Counted from the first letter of the stretch, positions 34,212 through 43,863 are shown. The stretch: 64,000 nucleotides of DNA from Lachnospiraceae bacterium (GCA_910575255.1 CAJTEM010000010.1:90197-154196); one strand, 5' to 3'. Notes: generated from the letters alone by a model not told the origin. Numbers and translations are program-made.

Positions 34212-35310
34212 GCTGATGAAGTGGCTGCTTCAGGGATTGACTGTGTTGTTGGGAAGCTGTTATCCTGCGATTATGCCTCAAAAGGAGCCGATATGCGACT
34301 GGGGAAGAGATCCCTCCTATGCTATTTATCAGGACTACAGGTATACGTATGACACATACGTGTACCTTTTTTGGGATGAGAGTACCGGAGCCGGGACGGA
34401 AAATGCAGGCACCATGACTGCGGGAGACTGGAATCAGCCATCCGGTCCGGCAGCCGGATCCCAGGTGGCTTTGGATGGGGCAGGCAGTTCTTCTTTGGCA
34501 GAAATACAAAACGGAGAGGAAAGCAGTGCTGCCCGCGAAGGAAATGTGCCGGTTCTGGCGCAGCTTAAGGATTATGATTATCTGATGAAGCATTTTTACA
34601 GCGTCCATGCATCCACCACGGCACCGCGGGATCTGATGAGGGCGGAAGAGCTTTTGGAAACGGATCTGAGTCTGGAGAAGGACAGCTCTGTGCCGCAGAT
34701 TTTGATCTATCATACGCATTCACAGGAAACGTATGCAGACTATGGACCGGAGAACCCGGAAGCTTCTGTTGTGGGGATCGGGAATACCCTGGCACGGCTT
34801 TTGGGGGAAAAGGGATGGAATGTGATTCATGACACCAGTACTTATGATATCCAGGGAGGAACGCTGGATCGGAGCCGTGCCTACAACTATGCTCTGGAGG
34901 GAATCAGCAGGATTCTTAAGGAAAATCCTTCCATTCAGGTCGTATTGGATCTGCACCGCGACGGTGTGAAGGAAACGCTGCATCTTTTGTCCGAGGTGGG
35001 AGGAAAGCCGACAGCCAATATCATGTTCTTTCAGGGCATGAGCCGGACACCGGAGGGGGAGATCGAGTATCTTCCGAATCCGTATCTGAAGGAAAATCTG
35101 GCATTTACCCTGCAGATGCAGCTGGATTCCGCCAGACGGTTCCCCGGTTATAACCGAAAGATCTATATGAAGGGGCTTCGCTATAATCTGCACCTGCGGC
35201 CGCGCTCAGCACTGATCGAGGTGGGAGCGCAGACCAACAGCGGCGAGGAGGCGCACAATGCCATGGTGCCACTGGCGGAACTTTTGGATAGGGTGTTGCA
35301 AGGCGAATGA
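34204..35310 (+). CDS. spoIIP: Stage II sporulation protein P (peptidoglycan amidase/endopeptidase)
   Basis: With SpoIID and SpoIIM, SpoIIP degrades septal wall to drive engulfment. About 368 residues: an N-terminal hydrophobic anchor ([18 protein letters not shown]), a Ser/Gly/Glu-rich linker, and the amidase domain with [12 protein letters not shown] (metal His), [10 protein letters not shown] and [16 protein letters not shown]. The start is uncertain between TTG 34195, TTG 34204 (AGGAG 11 nt upstream) and ATG 34216; all overlap or abut the sigE end, so translation is probably coupled to sigE. The gene order spoIIP-lepA-hemW is common in Firmicutes, but its joining to sigE is not. Confidence 0.93.
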   Translation: MSELMKWLLQGLTVLLGSCYPAIMPQKEPICDWGRDPSYAIYQDYRYTYDTYVYLFWDESTGAGTENAGTMTAGDWNQPSGPAAGSQVALDGAGSSSLAEIQNGEESSAAREGNVPVLAQLKDYDYLMKHFYSVHASTTAPRDLMRAEELLETDLSLEKDSSVPQILIYHTHSQETYADYGPENPEASVVGIGNTLARLLGEKGWNVIHDTSTYDIQGGTLDRSRAYNYALEGISRILKENPSIQVVLDLHRDGVKETLHLLSEVGGKPTANIMFFQGMSRTPEGEIEYLPNPYLKENLAFTLQMQLDSARRFPGYNRKIYMKGLRYNLHLRPRSALIEVGAQTNSGEEAHNAMVPLAELLDRVLQGE

Positions 35311-35360
35311 AAAAATGGTATATTTACAGGCGAAGAGAGAAAGGCAGGAGAGGAAACCAT

Positions 35361-37175
35361 ATGGCAGAAATGGATCAGAACAAAATCCGGAATTTTTGTA
35401 TTATTGCACATATTGATCACGGGAAGTCTACTTTGGCGGATCGTATCATAGAGATGACAGGGCTTTTGACCAGCCGGGAGATGCAGTCCCAGGTATTGGA
35501 TAATATGGATTTGGAGCGGGAACGGGGCATTACCATCAAGGCACAGACTGTTCGTACCGTATATCGTGCAAAGGATGGGGAGGAATACATCTTCAACCTG
35601 ATCGATACACCAGGACATGTGGATTTTAATTATGAGGTGAGCCGAAGTCTGGCAGCCTGTGACGGGGCGATCCTGGTGGTAGATGCTGCTCAGGGGATAG
35701 AAGCCCAGACCCTGGCGAATGTCTATCTGGCTCTGGATCACGATCTGGATGTGGTGCCAGTGATCAATAAGATTGATCTTGCCAGTGCAGATCCAGATCG
35801 GGTAGCGAATGAGATTGAGGACGTGATCGGGCTGGAGGCCCATGACGCACCGCGGATATCGGCTAAGACAGGGCTGAATGTGGAAGAGGTGCTGGAGGCG
35901 ATTGTCCATAGGGTGCCGGCTCCCAAGGGGGATCCCGGGGCGCCTCTGCAGGCGCTGATTTTTGATTCTGTGTATGATTCCTATAAAGGGGTGATCGTAT
36001 TCTGCCGGGTCGTGGAGGGAACCATGAAGAAGGGAACTCGGGTGAGGATGATGGCTACCGGGGCAGAGGCAGAGATCGTAGAGGTGGGATATTTTGGCGC
36101 CGGTCAGTTTATTTCCTGTGAGTCTTTAAGCGCCGGGATGGTGGGATATCTGACTGCCAGCATCAAGAATGTGAAGGATACGATGGTGGGAGATACCGTG
36201 ACGGATGCCATGCGCCCTTGTGCCAGTCCCCTGCCCGGGTATAAGAAAGTGACCCCCATGGTTTACTGTGGGCTGTATCCGGCAGATGGAGCCCGCTACA
36301 ATGATCTGCGGGAGGCATTGGAGAAGCTGCAGCTGAATGATGCCTCTCTGTTTTTTGAACCGGAGACCTCGGTGGCGCTCGGTTTTGGCTTCCGCTGCGG
36401 TTTTTTGGGACTATTACATTTGGAGATCATTCAGGAGCGTCTGGAGAGGGAGTATAATCTGGATCTGGTGACCACGGCTCCCAGCGTGGTCTATCATATC
36501 CATAAGAAGAACGGTGAGCGGATCGAGCTGACTAACCCGACCAATATGCCGGATCCCACGGAGATTGATTATATGGAGGAGCCGATCGTCTCAGCAGAGA
36601 TTATGGTAACGACGGAATTCGTGGGTGCGATCATGACTCTCTGCCAGGAACGGCGAGGTATCTACAAAGGAATGGAGTACATGGAGGAGACCCGTGCATT
36701 ACTGAAATATGATCTGCCTCTCAATGAGATCATTTACGATTTTTTTGATGCCCTGAAGTCCCGTTCCCGCGGTTATGCCTCTTTTGATTATGATCTGAAG
36801 GGCTATGAGCAGGCAGACCTGGTCAAGCTGGATATTCTGGTGAATCGGGAAGAAGTAGACGCTCTGTCTTTCATTGTCCATGGAGCTTCGGCCTATGAGC
36901 GGGGCCGGAAGATGTGTGAGAAGCTGAAGGAGGAGATCCCGCGTCATTTGTTCGAGATTCCCATTCAGGCCGCGGTAGGCGGCAAGATCATTGCCCGTGA
37001 GACGGTGAAGGCGGTGCGTAAGGATGTGCTTGCCAAGTGCTACGGCGGCGATATCACCCGCAAAAAGAAACTGTTGGAGAAACAAAAAGAAGGAAAGAAG
37101 CGGATGCGCCAGGTTGGCAATGTGGAGATTCCGCAGAAAGCTTTTATGAGTGTGCTAAAATTAGATGATGAATAA
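35361..37175 (+). CDS. lepA: Elongation factor 4 (LepA)
   Basis: Ribosome-associated translational GTPase. 604 residues, the usual length. G1 AHIDHGKST (residues 16-24), [25 protein letters not shown], then the EF-G-like domains and the LepA-specific C-terminus ([19 protein letters not shown]). ATG 35361 has GGAGAGGAAACC upstream; an upstream in-frame ATG at 35307 lacks support. The end overlaps hemW by 11 bp. Confidence 0.97.
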   Translation: MAEMDQNKIRNFCIIAHIDHGKSTLADRIIEMTGLLTSREMQSQVLDNMDLERERGITIKAQTVRTVYRAKDGEEYIFNLIDTPGHVDFNYEVSRSLAACDGAILVVDAAQGIEAQTLANVYLALDHDLDVVPVINKIDLASADPDRVANEIEDVIGLEAHDAPRISAKTGLNVEEVLEAIVHRVPAPKGDPGAPLQALIFDSVYDSYKGVIVFCRVVEGTMKKGTRVRMMATGAEAEIVEVGYFGAGQFISCESLSAGMVGYLTASIKNVKDTMVGDTVTDAMRPCASPLPGYKKVTPMVYCGLYPADGARYNDLREALEKLQLNDASLFFEPETSVALGFGFRCGFLGLLHLEIIQERLEREYNLDLVTTAPSVVYHIHKKNGERIELTNPTNMPDPTEIDYMEEPIVSAEIMVTTEFVGAIMTLCQERRGIYKGMEYMEETRALLKYDLPLNEIIYDFFDALKSRSRGYASFDYDLKGYEQADLVKLDILVNREEVDALSFIVHGASAYERGRKMCEKLKEEIPRHLFEIPIQAAVGGKIIARETVKAVRKDVLAKCYGGDITRKKKLLEKQKEGKKRMRQVGNVEIPQKAFMSVLKLDDE

Positions 37176-38412
37176 ACGAGAACTGGAACTTTACATCCAT
37201 ATTCCGTTTTGCGCCCGGAAATGTGCCTATTGCGATTTCTTATCCTTTGCGGTTCCGGAATCGACTTACCGGGATTATATGGACAAGCTGATTGAGGAGA
37301 TCTACGGGCAGAGCCTTTGCTTTCCGGACAGTTGTGTGATCAGTATCTTTCTTGGCGGAGGGACGCCGTCTCTGCTGCCGGCAGATCTGATCGGAGAGCT
37401 GTTCGCGGTTCTTTACGGCTGCTTTACGATTGCAGAGGATGCCGAGATCACGATCGAGGCGAATCCGGGCACGCTGACCATGGAAAAGCTGGAGGTCTAC
37501 CGGGAAAGCGGCATCAACCGGCTCAGCCTTGGGCTGCAGTCAGCTGATGATATGGAGCTGAAGATGCTGGGGCGGATTCATACCTTTGACGATTTCTTAA
37601 AGAGCTATCAGCGGGCGCGTCAGGTAGGCTTTGACAATATCAGTGTGGATCTGATGTCGGCTTTGCCAGGACAGGATCTCCATTCCTGGAAAAACACTCT
37701 GCGCAAGGTGATGATGCTGAAACCTGAGCATATCTCGGCTTACAGCCTGATCATTGAGGAGGGCACGCCGTTTTATGAGCGGTACGGAAGGGACGGAGAG
37801 CCTTTGGAGGAAGAGGGTGTTTTCAGCCAGAGAGATGGCTGCCAGGCAAAAAGCATTCTTCCCGGGAATGATCGGGAGCGGTACAGGGAGCTTCCGCCGC
37901 TGCCGGATGAAGAGACAGACCGCAGAATTTACCACATGACCCGGGAACTTTTGGCATCTCAGGGCTATGAGCGCTACGAAATATCCAACTATGCCAGACC
38001 AGGTATGGAATGCCGCCATAATATCGGCTATTGGACCGGCGTGGATTATCTGGGGCTTGGTCTGGGATCTTCGTCGTATATCGGAGGCTATCGCTATCAC
38101 AATGAGACCGGGCTGAAAAAATATCTGTCTCTTGATTTGCGGGAGGCCGGAGCGGCGGCTCGTGAGATTCAGGAGCTCTCACTGGAAGAAAAGATGGAGG
38201 AGTTCATGTTTTTGGGCCTGCGCATGATGCAGGGAGTATCCGGCAATGAATTTCTGGGGCGCTTCGGGAGAAATATGTGGAAGCTTTATGACAAAGCCTT
38301 CCGGAAGCTGCAGGATCAGGGCCTGATAGAGATTGAGGCGCCGTGGGTACGGCTGACAGGACGGGGGATTGATGTCAGTAATCGGGTGTTCAGTGAGTTT
38401 TTGCTGGATTAG
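37165..38412 (+). CDS. hemW: Radical SAM heme chaperone HemW
   Basis: 415 residues. Radical SAM cluster cysteines C16, C20, C23 in [15 protein letters not shown], then [31 protein letters not shown], and a C-terminal HemN-like domain with [17 protein letters not shown]. Proteins of this type, often mis-named coproporphyrinogen oxidase, deliver heme rather than oxidise coproporphyrinogen. About residues 214-249 form an insertion ([14 protein letters not shown] to ELPPLPD) that makes it longer than the common 375-385. It overlaps the end of lepA by 11 bp, so it is translationally coupled. Confidence 0.93.
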   Translation: MMNKRELELYIHIPFCARKCAYCDFLSFAVPESTYRDYMDKLIEEIYGQSLCFPDSCVISIFLGGGTPSLLPADLIGELFAVLYGCFTIAEDAEITIEANPGTLTMEKLEVYRESGINRLSLGLQSADDMELKMLGRIHTFDDFLKSYQRARQVGFDNISVDLMSALPGQDLHSWKNTLRKVMMLKPEHISAYSLIIEEGTPFYERYGRDGEPLEEEGVFSQRDGCQAKSILPGNDRERYRELPPLPDEETDRRIYHMTRELLASQGYERYEISNYARPGMECRHNIGYWTGVDYLGLGLGSSSYIGGYRYHNETGLKKYLSLDLREAGAAAREIQELSLEEKMEEFMFLGLRMMQGVSGNEFLGRFGRNMWKLYDKAFRKLQDQGLIEIEAPWVRLTGRGIDVSNRVFSEFLLD

Positions 38413-38456
38413 AAGATCATAGAGAAAAACTTCAGAAAAAATTAAAAAGTCAAAAG

Positions 38457-38485
38457 TTGCCCTTTGCCTGGGGTTTTGGTATACT
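38457..38485 (+). promoter_or_regulatory. Promoter of the GHL10-apt pair
   Basis: TTGCCC (38457-38462) and TATACT (38480-38485), 17-bp spacer, 58 bp before the ATG at 38544. Confidence 0.65.
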
Positions 38486-38543
38486 GGTTTCTAATGGATA
38501 TGATGGTAGAAAACTGGAGATACCGGAAGAATCAGGAGGGTAT

Positions 38544-39839
38544 ATGGCGGATTACAGGAACAAAAGAGGAAAGAGAATACTTCGGCTTTTGTCAGGAATG
38601 CTGCTGGCAGGAGTTATGCTGTTTAACGGGATAAGTTCCGCCGCATTAGCGGCGCCGGGAGACGGGGACAGCGGGGTAAAGACTGCGGGAAGCAGGGAGG
38701 CATCAGAAGGACCGTCTCAAGAGCTGCGCGGGGTCTGGATCTCGTATCTGGATTGGGAAAAGCTTCCCGGTGACGAGATCGGGTTTCAAAAGGGCGTGGA
38801 TCAGATTCTTGCCCGGTGCGTGGATCTGAAGATGAATGCTGTTTTTGTCCAGGTACGCCCGGATGCGGATGCCATGTATCCGTCAGAGTATTTTCCGTGG
38901 TCTCGTTTTGTGACAGGGACCCAGGGACAGGATCCGGGGTATGATCCGCTGGCTTATTTCGTGCAGGCTGCCCATCGGAGAGGACTGCAGTTCCATGCCT
39001 GGATCAATCCCTATCGGGTGACCGGATACCTGAACCGGTGGAATCAGGTCTCAGAACAGAGTTTTGTCCGGCAATGGCTGTCAGACAGTGATACAGCCAA
39101 TGACCGCTGGGTGTTAAAGCAGAATGGAGAGTATTATCTGAATCCGGCAGTCGAGGAGGTAAGACAGCGGATTATCGGCGGAGTGAGGGAGATCGTCGAG
39201 CATTATGATGTGGACGGAATCCATTTTGACGATTATTTTTATCCGGATGTGAATAACGAGGATCCGAACAAATGGTTTGACAAGCCGGAGTATGAAATTT
39301 CGGGCAGTACGCTCACCATCAGTGACTGGCGCAGAGAGAATATTAACCTGTTGATTCGTGGAGTGTATGAGACGGTAAAGGAGAAAAAGCCGCAGGTTCA
39401 GTTCGGGATCAGCCCGGAGGGTTATGTGGATCATCTGCGCAGCGACAGCCGCCTCTTTGCCGACGTGGATACCTGGCTGTCTCAGGAGGGGTATGTAGAT
39501 TATATCATGCCGCAGATCTACTGGGGATTTGAGCATAAGCTTTCGGACGGGAGTCCGGCTCCGTTCGCATTTGCCAATAATCTGAAGACATGGATTCAAC
39601 TGAAGAACAAGGGTAATGTGAGACTGTATCTGGGATTGGCCATGTACAAGACCGGCTCCGGAAGTACAGATAATAATGCGGTTCCGGAATGGCTGCGGCG
39701 CAATGACATCATCCGGCGTCAGGTAGAAGCCGGGCGGGAGAGCGGGCAGGTATCAGGATACTGTTTTTATGCCTACAGTTCCTTTCAGGAGTCAGCCTGT
39801 CAGGCAGAGGTGGCAAATCTGATGAAGATATTCCAATAG
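38544..39839 (+). CDS. Exported glycosyl-hydrolase-like protein (GHL10/DUF187, YngK-like)
   Basis: 431 residues. Signal peptide (KRGKRILRLLSGMLLAGVML ... ALAAPGD), low-complexity linker, then the GHL10 TIM-barrel: LRGVWISYLDWEKLPG, LKMNAVFVQVRPDADAMYPS, YFPWSRFVTG, FHAWINPYRVT, YLNPAVEEVRQRI, DGIHFDDYFYP (likely acid residues), FGISPEGY and YIMPQIYWGF. The family acts on wall or exopolysaccharide glycans; the substrate is not established. ATG 38544 has CAGGAGGG upstream. apt follows after 35 bp. Confidence 0.88.
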   Translation: MADYRNKRGKRILRLLSGMLLAGVMLFNGISSAALAAPGDGDSGVKTAGSREASEGPSQELRGVWISYLDWEKLPGDEIGFQKGVDQILARCVDLKMNAVFVQVRPDADAMYPSEYFPWSRFVTGTQGQDPGYDPLAYFVQAAHRRGLQFHAWINPYRVTGYLNRWNQVSEQSFVRQWLSDSDTANDRWVLKQNGEYYLNPAVEEVRQRIIGGVREIVEHYDVDGIHFDDYFYPDVNNEDPNKWFDKPEYEISGSTLTISDWRRENINLLIRGVYETVKEKKPQVQFGISPEGYVDHLRSDSRLFADVDTWLSQEGYVDYIMPQIYWGFEHKLSDGSPAPFAFANNLKTWIQLKNKGNVRLYLGLAMYKTGSGSTDNNAVPEWLRRNDIIRRQVEAGRESGQVSGYCFYAYSSFQESACQAEVANLMKIFQ

Positions 39840-39874
39840 CAGGAGATACGGCAGGGAGAAAGGGGATCAGAAGA

Positions 39875-40399
39875 ATGAAAAAACTCGAGGATTATGTGGT
39901 AAGCATTCCGGATTTTCCGGAGCCGGGGATTATTTTCCGGGATGTGACGTCGATTTTACAGGATGCAGACGGGCTGAAGATGGCGATTGATGCGCTGCTT
40001 GAGATGGTGGACGGCCTGGATTTTGACGTGGTATTGGGGCCGGAGTCGCGGGGGTTTATCTTCGGTGTGCCGGTGGCTTATGCCAGCCATAAGGGTTTTG
40101 TGCCTGTGCGCAAGAAAGGAAAGCTTCCGCGGGAGACGGTTTCTGCGAAATATGACCTGGAATATGGCACAGCAGAGATCGAGATCCATAAAGATGCCAT
40201 CCGGCCGGGACAGAAGGTGGTGATCATTGACGACCTGATCGCAACCGGAGGTACGATCGAAGCGATAACCGGGTTGGTGGAGCAGTTAGGCGGCGAGGTG
40301 GTAAAGATCTGCTTTGTCATGGAGCTGGCCGGCCTGTGCGGCCGGGAGAAGCTGAAAAAATATTTGGTGGAGTCAGCGATTACCTACGAAGGAAAGTAG
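39875..40399 (+). CDS. apt: Adenine phosphoribosyltransferase
   Basis: Purine salvage: adenine + PRPP to AMP. 174 residues with the type I PRTase motif VVIIDDLIATGGTIEA near residue 112-127, PGIIFRDVTSIL, GPESRGFIFG and RKKGKLPRETVSAKY. ATG 39875 has AAAGGGGATC upstream. It is the last gene before an 880-bp region of palindromic repeats. Confidence 0.97.
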   Translation: MKKLEDYVVSIPDFPEPGIIFRDVTSILQDADGLKMAIDALLEMVDGLDFDVVLGPESRGFIFGVPVAYASHKGFVPVRKKGKLPRETVSAKYDLEYGTAEIEIHKDAIRPGQKVVIIDDLIATGGTIEAITGLVEQLGGEVVKICFVMELAGLCGREKLKKYLVESAITYEGK

Positions 40400-40433
40400 T
40401 AATGTCATTTGGTTAAATTTTATCAGAAGGTAC

Positions 40434-40675
40434 GCCTTGGAAAAGGGGAAGGCGATGGCAGGAAATGGTCTGCGGATTTTTCCGGTTTCGAGATCAAGAA
40501 TTCCTAAAATCCCTGATTTTTGCTAAAAGCGAAACAAAAATTCCCAAACTCGCTTCGCTCAGACAATGGGAATTTTTGTTTCAACGCAAAACTCAGGAAT
40601 TTAAGGACTTCTAAATCTCTGCAAAGTCAAAATCTGCAGACCATTTCCTGCCATCGCCCTCCCCTTTTCCAAGGC
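40434..40675. repeat. Long palindromic element, family A, copy A1 (242 bp)
   Basis: Outer arms 40434-40473 and 40636-40675 are complementary in 39 of 40 positions. Inside are further paired blocks: GATTTT/AAAATC, GAGAT/ATCTC, TCCT/AGGA, CCTGA/TCAGG, TTTTTGC/GCAAAA, and an apical stem AAACAAAAATTCCCA/TGGGAATTTTTGTTT closed by a loop containing CTCGCTTCGCTCAG. Internal-loop sequences (for example TTTCGAGATCAAGAATTCCT) recur in copies A2 and A3. It starts 34 bp after apt, with AAGGTACGC at its left edge, as in the other copies. Confidence 0.9.
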
Positions 40676-40704
40676 TGGATATTCTCGGAACTCAACTAAA
40701 TGAT

Positions 40705-40760
40705 ATGAGGATTGCGGGAGCACAAAGTGCGGAGCAATCCGGTATCAGAGGGGTCAAAAG
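40705..40760. repeat. Palindromic repeat, family B, truncated copy
   Basis: These 56 bp are identical to 8447-8502, and the upstream AAATGATATG differs by one base from the copy at 8441. The second half of the unit (from the ACCTTTTGACCCC side) is missing, and the family C element begins at this point. Confidence 0.88.
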
Positions 40761-40762
40761 GC

Positions 40763-40932
40763 CTCTAGTATAACCCGTTTTAAATAACCTTCCGTTTCGT
40801 CAGTCTGCTTTCCCGATAGCACAGAGGGAAAATGCTCAACGTAGCCCCACTACGCCTCCGTTTTTCCCTCTGCACTCTCGGAAAAGTATCCTTGCCGAAA
40901 CAGAAAGGTATTTAAAACGGGTTATACTAGAG
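40763..40932. repeat. Palindromic element, family C (about 170 bp)
   Basis: Terminal arms 40763-40786 and 40909-40932 are perfect 24-bp inverted repeats (CTCTAGTATAACCCG and on). An inner stem CAGAGGGAAAA/TTTTTCCCTCTG (about 40822-40832/40861-40872) and a CGTTTCG/CGAAAC pairing extend the fold. It has no ORF. It resembles a MITE-like or structured-RNA element and interrupts the family B copy. Confidence 0.82.
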
Positions 40933-40960
40933 CGTGTTTATGTGGGATTGGAAGCTATCA

Positions 40961-41154
40961 GCTCCGGAACCAGGGGAGAGAAGCGCCCCGGAATGGTCTG
41001 CTGCTTTTGACTTTGCAGAGATTTAGAAGTCCTTAAATTTCCGGTTTTTTCGTTTCGTTCTTAGCAAAAATCGGGGATTTTAGGAATTCTTGATCTCGAA
41101 ACCGGAAAAAGCAGCAGACCATTCCGGGGCGCTTCTCTCCCCTGGTTCCGGAGC
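40961..41154. repeat. Long palindromic element, family A, copy A2, reversed (194 bp)
   Basis: Outer arms 40961-41004 and 41111-41154 are perfectly complementary over 44 bp, but their sequence differs from A1 arms except for GGAATGGTCTGC-like ends. The inner conserved segments are identical to A1 in reverse complement (TTGCAGAGATTTAGAAGTCC and TAGGAATTCTTGATCTCGAA). The apical stem-loop of A1 and A3 is missing. It ends 52 bp before the kinase promoter. Confidence 0.9.
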
Positions 41155-41205
41155 GTACCTCTCGGAACAATCTCCCGCAAAAGGTAACGCCAGATTATTT
41201 TCATA

Positions 41206-41234
41206 TTGTCTCCTTTTCGGAATCATGTTAGAAT
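41206..41234 (+). promoter_or_regulatory. Promoter of the two-component system
   Basis: TTGTCT (41206-41211) and TAGAAT (41229-41234), 17-bp spacer, 45 bp before the kinase start. Confidence 0.62.
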
Positions 41235-41279
41235 AGGCACAGAGGAAAAGACAGATAGAAGAAAGCAGGGCAGTGATCG

Positions 41280-42797
41280 ATGGGGGCATATGTAAAGAGG
41301 GTGTGGCTGGGAACCTCTCTGAAGAAAAAACTGGGAATTTACGTTTGTCTGGTGATTCTGATAATCGGAGTTTCTGCCGTATTCAGCTTCCTGCTGATGG
41401 ATTTTACTCTGGGGAATTTTAAGGTAATTCTGAATGACAATTCGAAATGTTATGATTTTCACGAGGCAATGGCTTTAGAGACACAGGCCTTTAAGTCTTA
41501 TACAAGAAACCGGACAGAAGAGAACCGCGAACGATATGAACAGGCATGCCAGAGAACCGGTAAAAGCTTAAGACAGCTTCCCTTTGACTATCGCACAATC
41601 CGGGCAGAACGCTATGCACGTACGTGGAATATTCACAATGCCTATGAGCGTTACTGTCTTTCGCGGGATGAGATTCTTAAGCTGGGACAGGAAAGCCAGG
41701 GATATATCACCAGTCTGTACCAGGTCTATGCGATGCAGGATTATCTGCAGACGTACGCCCGCCTTTTGCTGCAGCTGACCATGGCGGACGGAGATGCCAG
41801 CTACCAGGAACGGGTGCCCTTTTTTTATTGGGTGCCATATCTGATCCTGATCCTTTCGGTGGTGATGATTGCGGCGATGTCATTTCTCACACGGCTTCTT
41901 TCTCATGCGGTGGTGGATCCGATGGAGAAGCTGGCAGAGGCTACGAGAAAGATTGCGGTCAATGATTTCAGCGGGGAGGATCTGACGGTAGAGAACCGGG
42001 ACGAGGTGGGAGAGATGGTGAAGGCCTTTAACCGGATGAAGCACGCCACGGAGGGGTATATCCATACATTGGTGAAAAACCATGAGATCTCCGAGCTGCT
42101 TCACAAGGAAGCCATGGAAAAGATGGAGACAGAGAAGCGCCTGGAAGCGGCCCGGATGGAATTGCTCAAAAGCCAGATCAATCCGCATTTTTTGTTTAAT
42201 ACACTCAATATTATTGCCTGCATGGCAAAGCTGGAGGATGCTTTCACCACAGAACGGATGATTACCAGTATGAGTAATCTGTTCCGTTACAATCTGAAGA
42301 CTACGGAACAGATCGTGCCGTTGGAGCAGGAACTCAAAGTGGTGCAGGACTATATGTATATCCAGAAAATGCGCTTCGGCAACCGGATCCGTTATGACAG
42401 TCAGATTGAGGTAGAAGCGTCTGTTGTACGGATTCCCGCCTTTACCCTGCAGCCGCTGGTGGAAAATGCGATTGTTCACGGAGTGGCGAAGAAGGAACAG
42501 GGAGGAAGGGTGTTTCTACGTGTCTGGAAACAGGGAGAGATGTTGAAGATATCCGTGGCAGACACCGGGGCAGGGATGGAAGAAACAATATGCCAGCGTC
42601 TCAGGGAGGCATTGAAGGAAAATCATACAGAGAGAATCGGCATTGGTCTGGGGAATATTTATCAGAGAATTCATGCCATGTATCAGGATGGGGAGCTTTG
42701 CATTTACAGCAGGAAGAACCGGGGGACAGCGATTCAGATTCAGATCCCGCAGGAAAAAAAGGAGGAAATATATGGTACATTTGCTGATCGCGGATGA
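41280..42797 (+). CDS. YesM-type sensor histidine kinase
   Basis: 505 residues. Membrane helix 1 (about 20-42), an extracytoplasmic region of about 130 residues, helix 2 (about 183-205), a HAMP domain (DPMEKLAEATRKIAVNDFSG), the His_kinase motif with the phospho-acceptor in QINPHFLFNTLNII, and an HATPase with QPLVENAIVHG (N box), DTGAGM (G1) and IGIGLGNIYQRI (G2). Such LytS/YesM kinases sense sugars or binding-protein complexes. ATG 41280 has only a weak ribosome site (AGGGCAG). The response regulator gene overlaps it by 26 bp, and a TRAP operon lies directly downstream, a probable target. Confidence 0.9.
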   Translation: MGAYVKRVWLGTSLKKKLGIYVCLVILIIGVSAVFSFLLMDFTLGNFKVILNDNSKCYDFHEAMALETQAFKSYTRNRTEENRERYEQACQRTGKSLRQLPFDYRTIRAERYARTWNIHNAYERYCLSRDEILKLGQESQGYITSLYQVYAMQDYLQTYARLLLQLTMADGDASYQERVPFFYWVPYLILILSVVMIAAMSFLTRLLSHAVVDPMEKLAEATRKIAVNDFSGEDLTVENRDEVGEMVKAFNRMKHATEGYIHTLVKNHEISELLHKEAMEKMETEKRLEAARMELLKSQINPHFLFNTLNIIACMAKLEDAFTTERMITSMSNLFRYNLKTTEQIVPLEQELKVVQDYMYIQKMRFGNRIRYDSQIEVEASVVRIPAFTLQPLVENAIVHGVAKKEQGGRVFLRVWKQGEMLKISVADTGAGMEETICQRLREALKENHTERIGIGLGNIYQRIHAMYQDGELCIYSRKNRGTAIQIQIPQEKKEEIYGTFADRG

Positions 42798-43692
42798 TGA
42801 AATGCTGGAGAGAGCAGTGCTGTATAAAACATTACATAAAAATCTGGGGGATCGGTGTACCATCTTCCAGGCAGAGAATGGAAGAGAGGCTCTGCAGATT
42901 TATGAAAAGCAGGCAATTCAGGTGGTGATCCTGGATATTGAGATGCCGGGAATCAACGGAATTGAGGCGGCAGAGAGGATTCGGGAGAGAGATAAGGAAT
43001 GCTGCATCATCTTTCTGACTGCTTTTGACGAGTTTGCCTATGCAAAGAAGGCGATTACGGTCCGTGCCCTGGATTATCTTCTGAAGCCTTATGAAGAGCG
43101 GGAGCTGATGCTGGTTGTGGAAGAGGCGATGCGTCTGGCAGAGGAGACGCAGAGAAAGGCAGAAGGACAGGAGCGGGATTTGTCCGGGGCTGCGGATGAA
43201 AAGGAGGTATCCCCGGGGGATGCGGACGCTTTGGGGCTGCATGACGGCAGAGAAATGACCTTATCCTGGCAGGCTGCCGAAAGTCTTTCCCAAGAAGAGG
43301 GATCCGGAATGGATGAACTTTTGCCGGAAGAGGGAAGGGAGGAACTGGAGAATGTGCGTCTGTCAGGAGTGCGGGAGGCGATTACCCGCTATATCCGGGA
43401 GAATTATATGTATGACATTTCCATGCAGGAGCTGGCAAGGACGATGAATTATTCGGAGCCGTATTTCTGTAAGCTGTTTAAACAATGCTTTGGACAGAAC
43501 TTTATTTCCTATCTGACCGATTATCGGGTGGAGGAGGCAAAACGGCGCCTTAAGGAGCCGACTGCCAATATCAAAGAGATCGGACGGGCTGTGGGGTATG
43601 GAGATTCCAACTATTTCACTAAGGTGTTTCGCAGGGTAACCGGGATCAGTCCCACGGAATACCGCACGAAGAGAATTCGTCAGGAAAAATAG
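42772..43692 (+). CDS. YesN-type response regulator with AraC DNA-binding domain
   Basis: 306 residues from ATG 42772 (AAAAAAGGAGGAAATAT before it), overlapping the kinase gene by 26 bp. Receiver domain: LLIADDEMLE (acid pocket), phospho-acceptor Asp in VILDIEMPGING, and the KPY lysine in DYLLKPYEE. An acidic linker of about 70 residues follows, then a two-HTH AraC domain (ISMQELARTMNYSEPYFCKL, ANIKEIGRAVGYGDSNYFTK, VTGISPTEYRTKR). It probably activates the dctPQM operon that begins 170 bp downstream. Confidence 0.92.
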   Translation: MVHLLIADDEMLERAVLYKTLHKNLGDRCTIFQAENGREALQIYEKQAIQVVILDIEMPGINGIEAAERIRERDKECCIIFLTAFDEFAYAKKAITVRALDYLLKPYEERELMLVVEEAMRLAEETQRKAEGQERDLSGAADEKEVSPGDADALGLHDGREMTLSWQAAESLSQEEGSGMDELLPEEGREELENVRLSGVREAITRYIRENYMYDISMQELARTMNYSEPYFCKLFKQCFGQNFISYLTDYRVEEAKRRLKEPTANIKEIGRAVGYGDSNYFTKVFRRVTGISPTEYRTKRIRQEK

Positions 43693-43788
43693 CGCTTTGT
43701 CTGAAGTGTATAAAAATAGAATACATACAAGTTAAAAATATACTAGGATTCACAAAAATTTACCATTTCTTTTTGGCAATTTTTCCCT

Positions 43789-43833
43789 TATAATAGAAAT
43801 AACTCTTGAATTTTCAAAGGATTCAGGAGAGTT
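43789..43833 (+). promoter_or_regulatory. dctP promoter -10 and 5'-leader hairpin
   Basis: TATAAT (43789-43794) has no good -35 at 17 bp, suggesting an activator-dependent promoter. The predicted transcript starts near 43801, where AACTCT (43801-43806) plus TGAAT pair with ATTCA and AGAGTT (43828-43833), placing a hairpin at the 5' end of the mRNA. That could protect it from decay. Confidence 0.5.
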
Positions 43834-43863
43834 TTCATAAAGATGATAAGGAGGAAATGTTTT

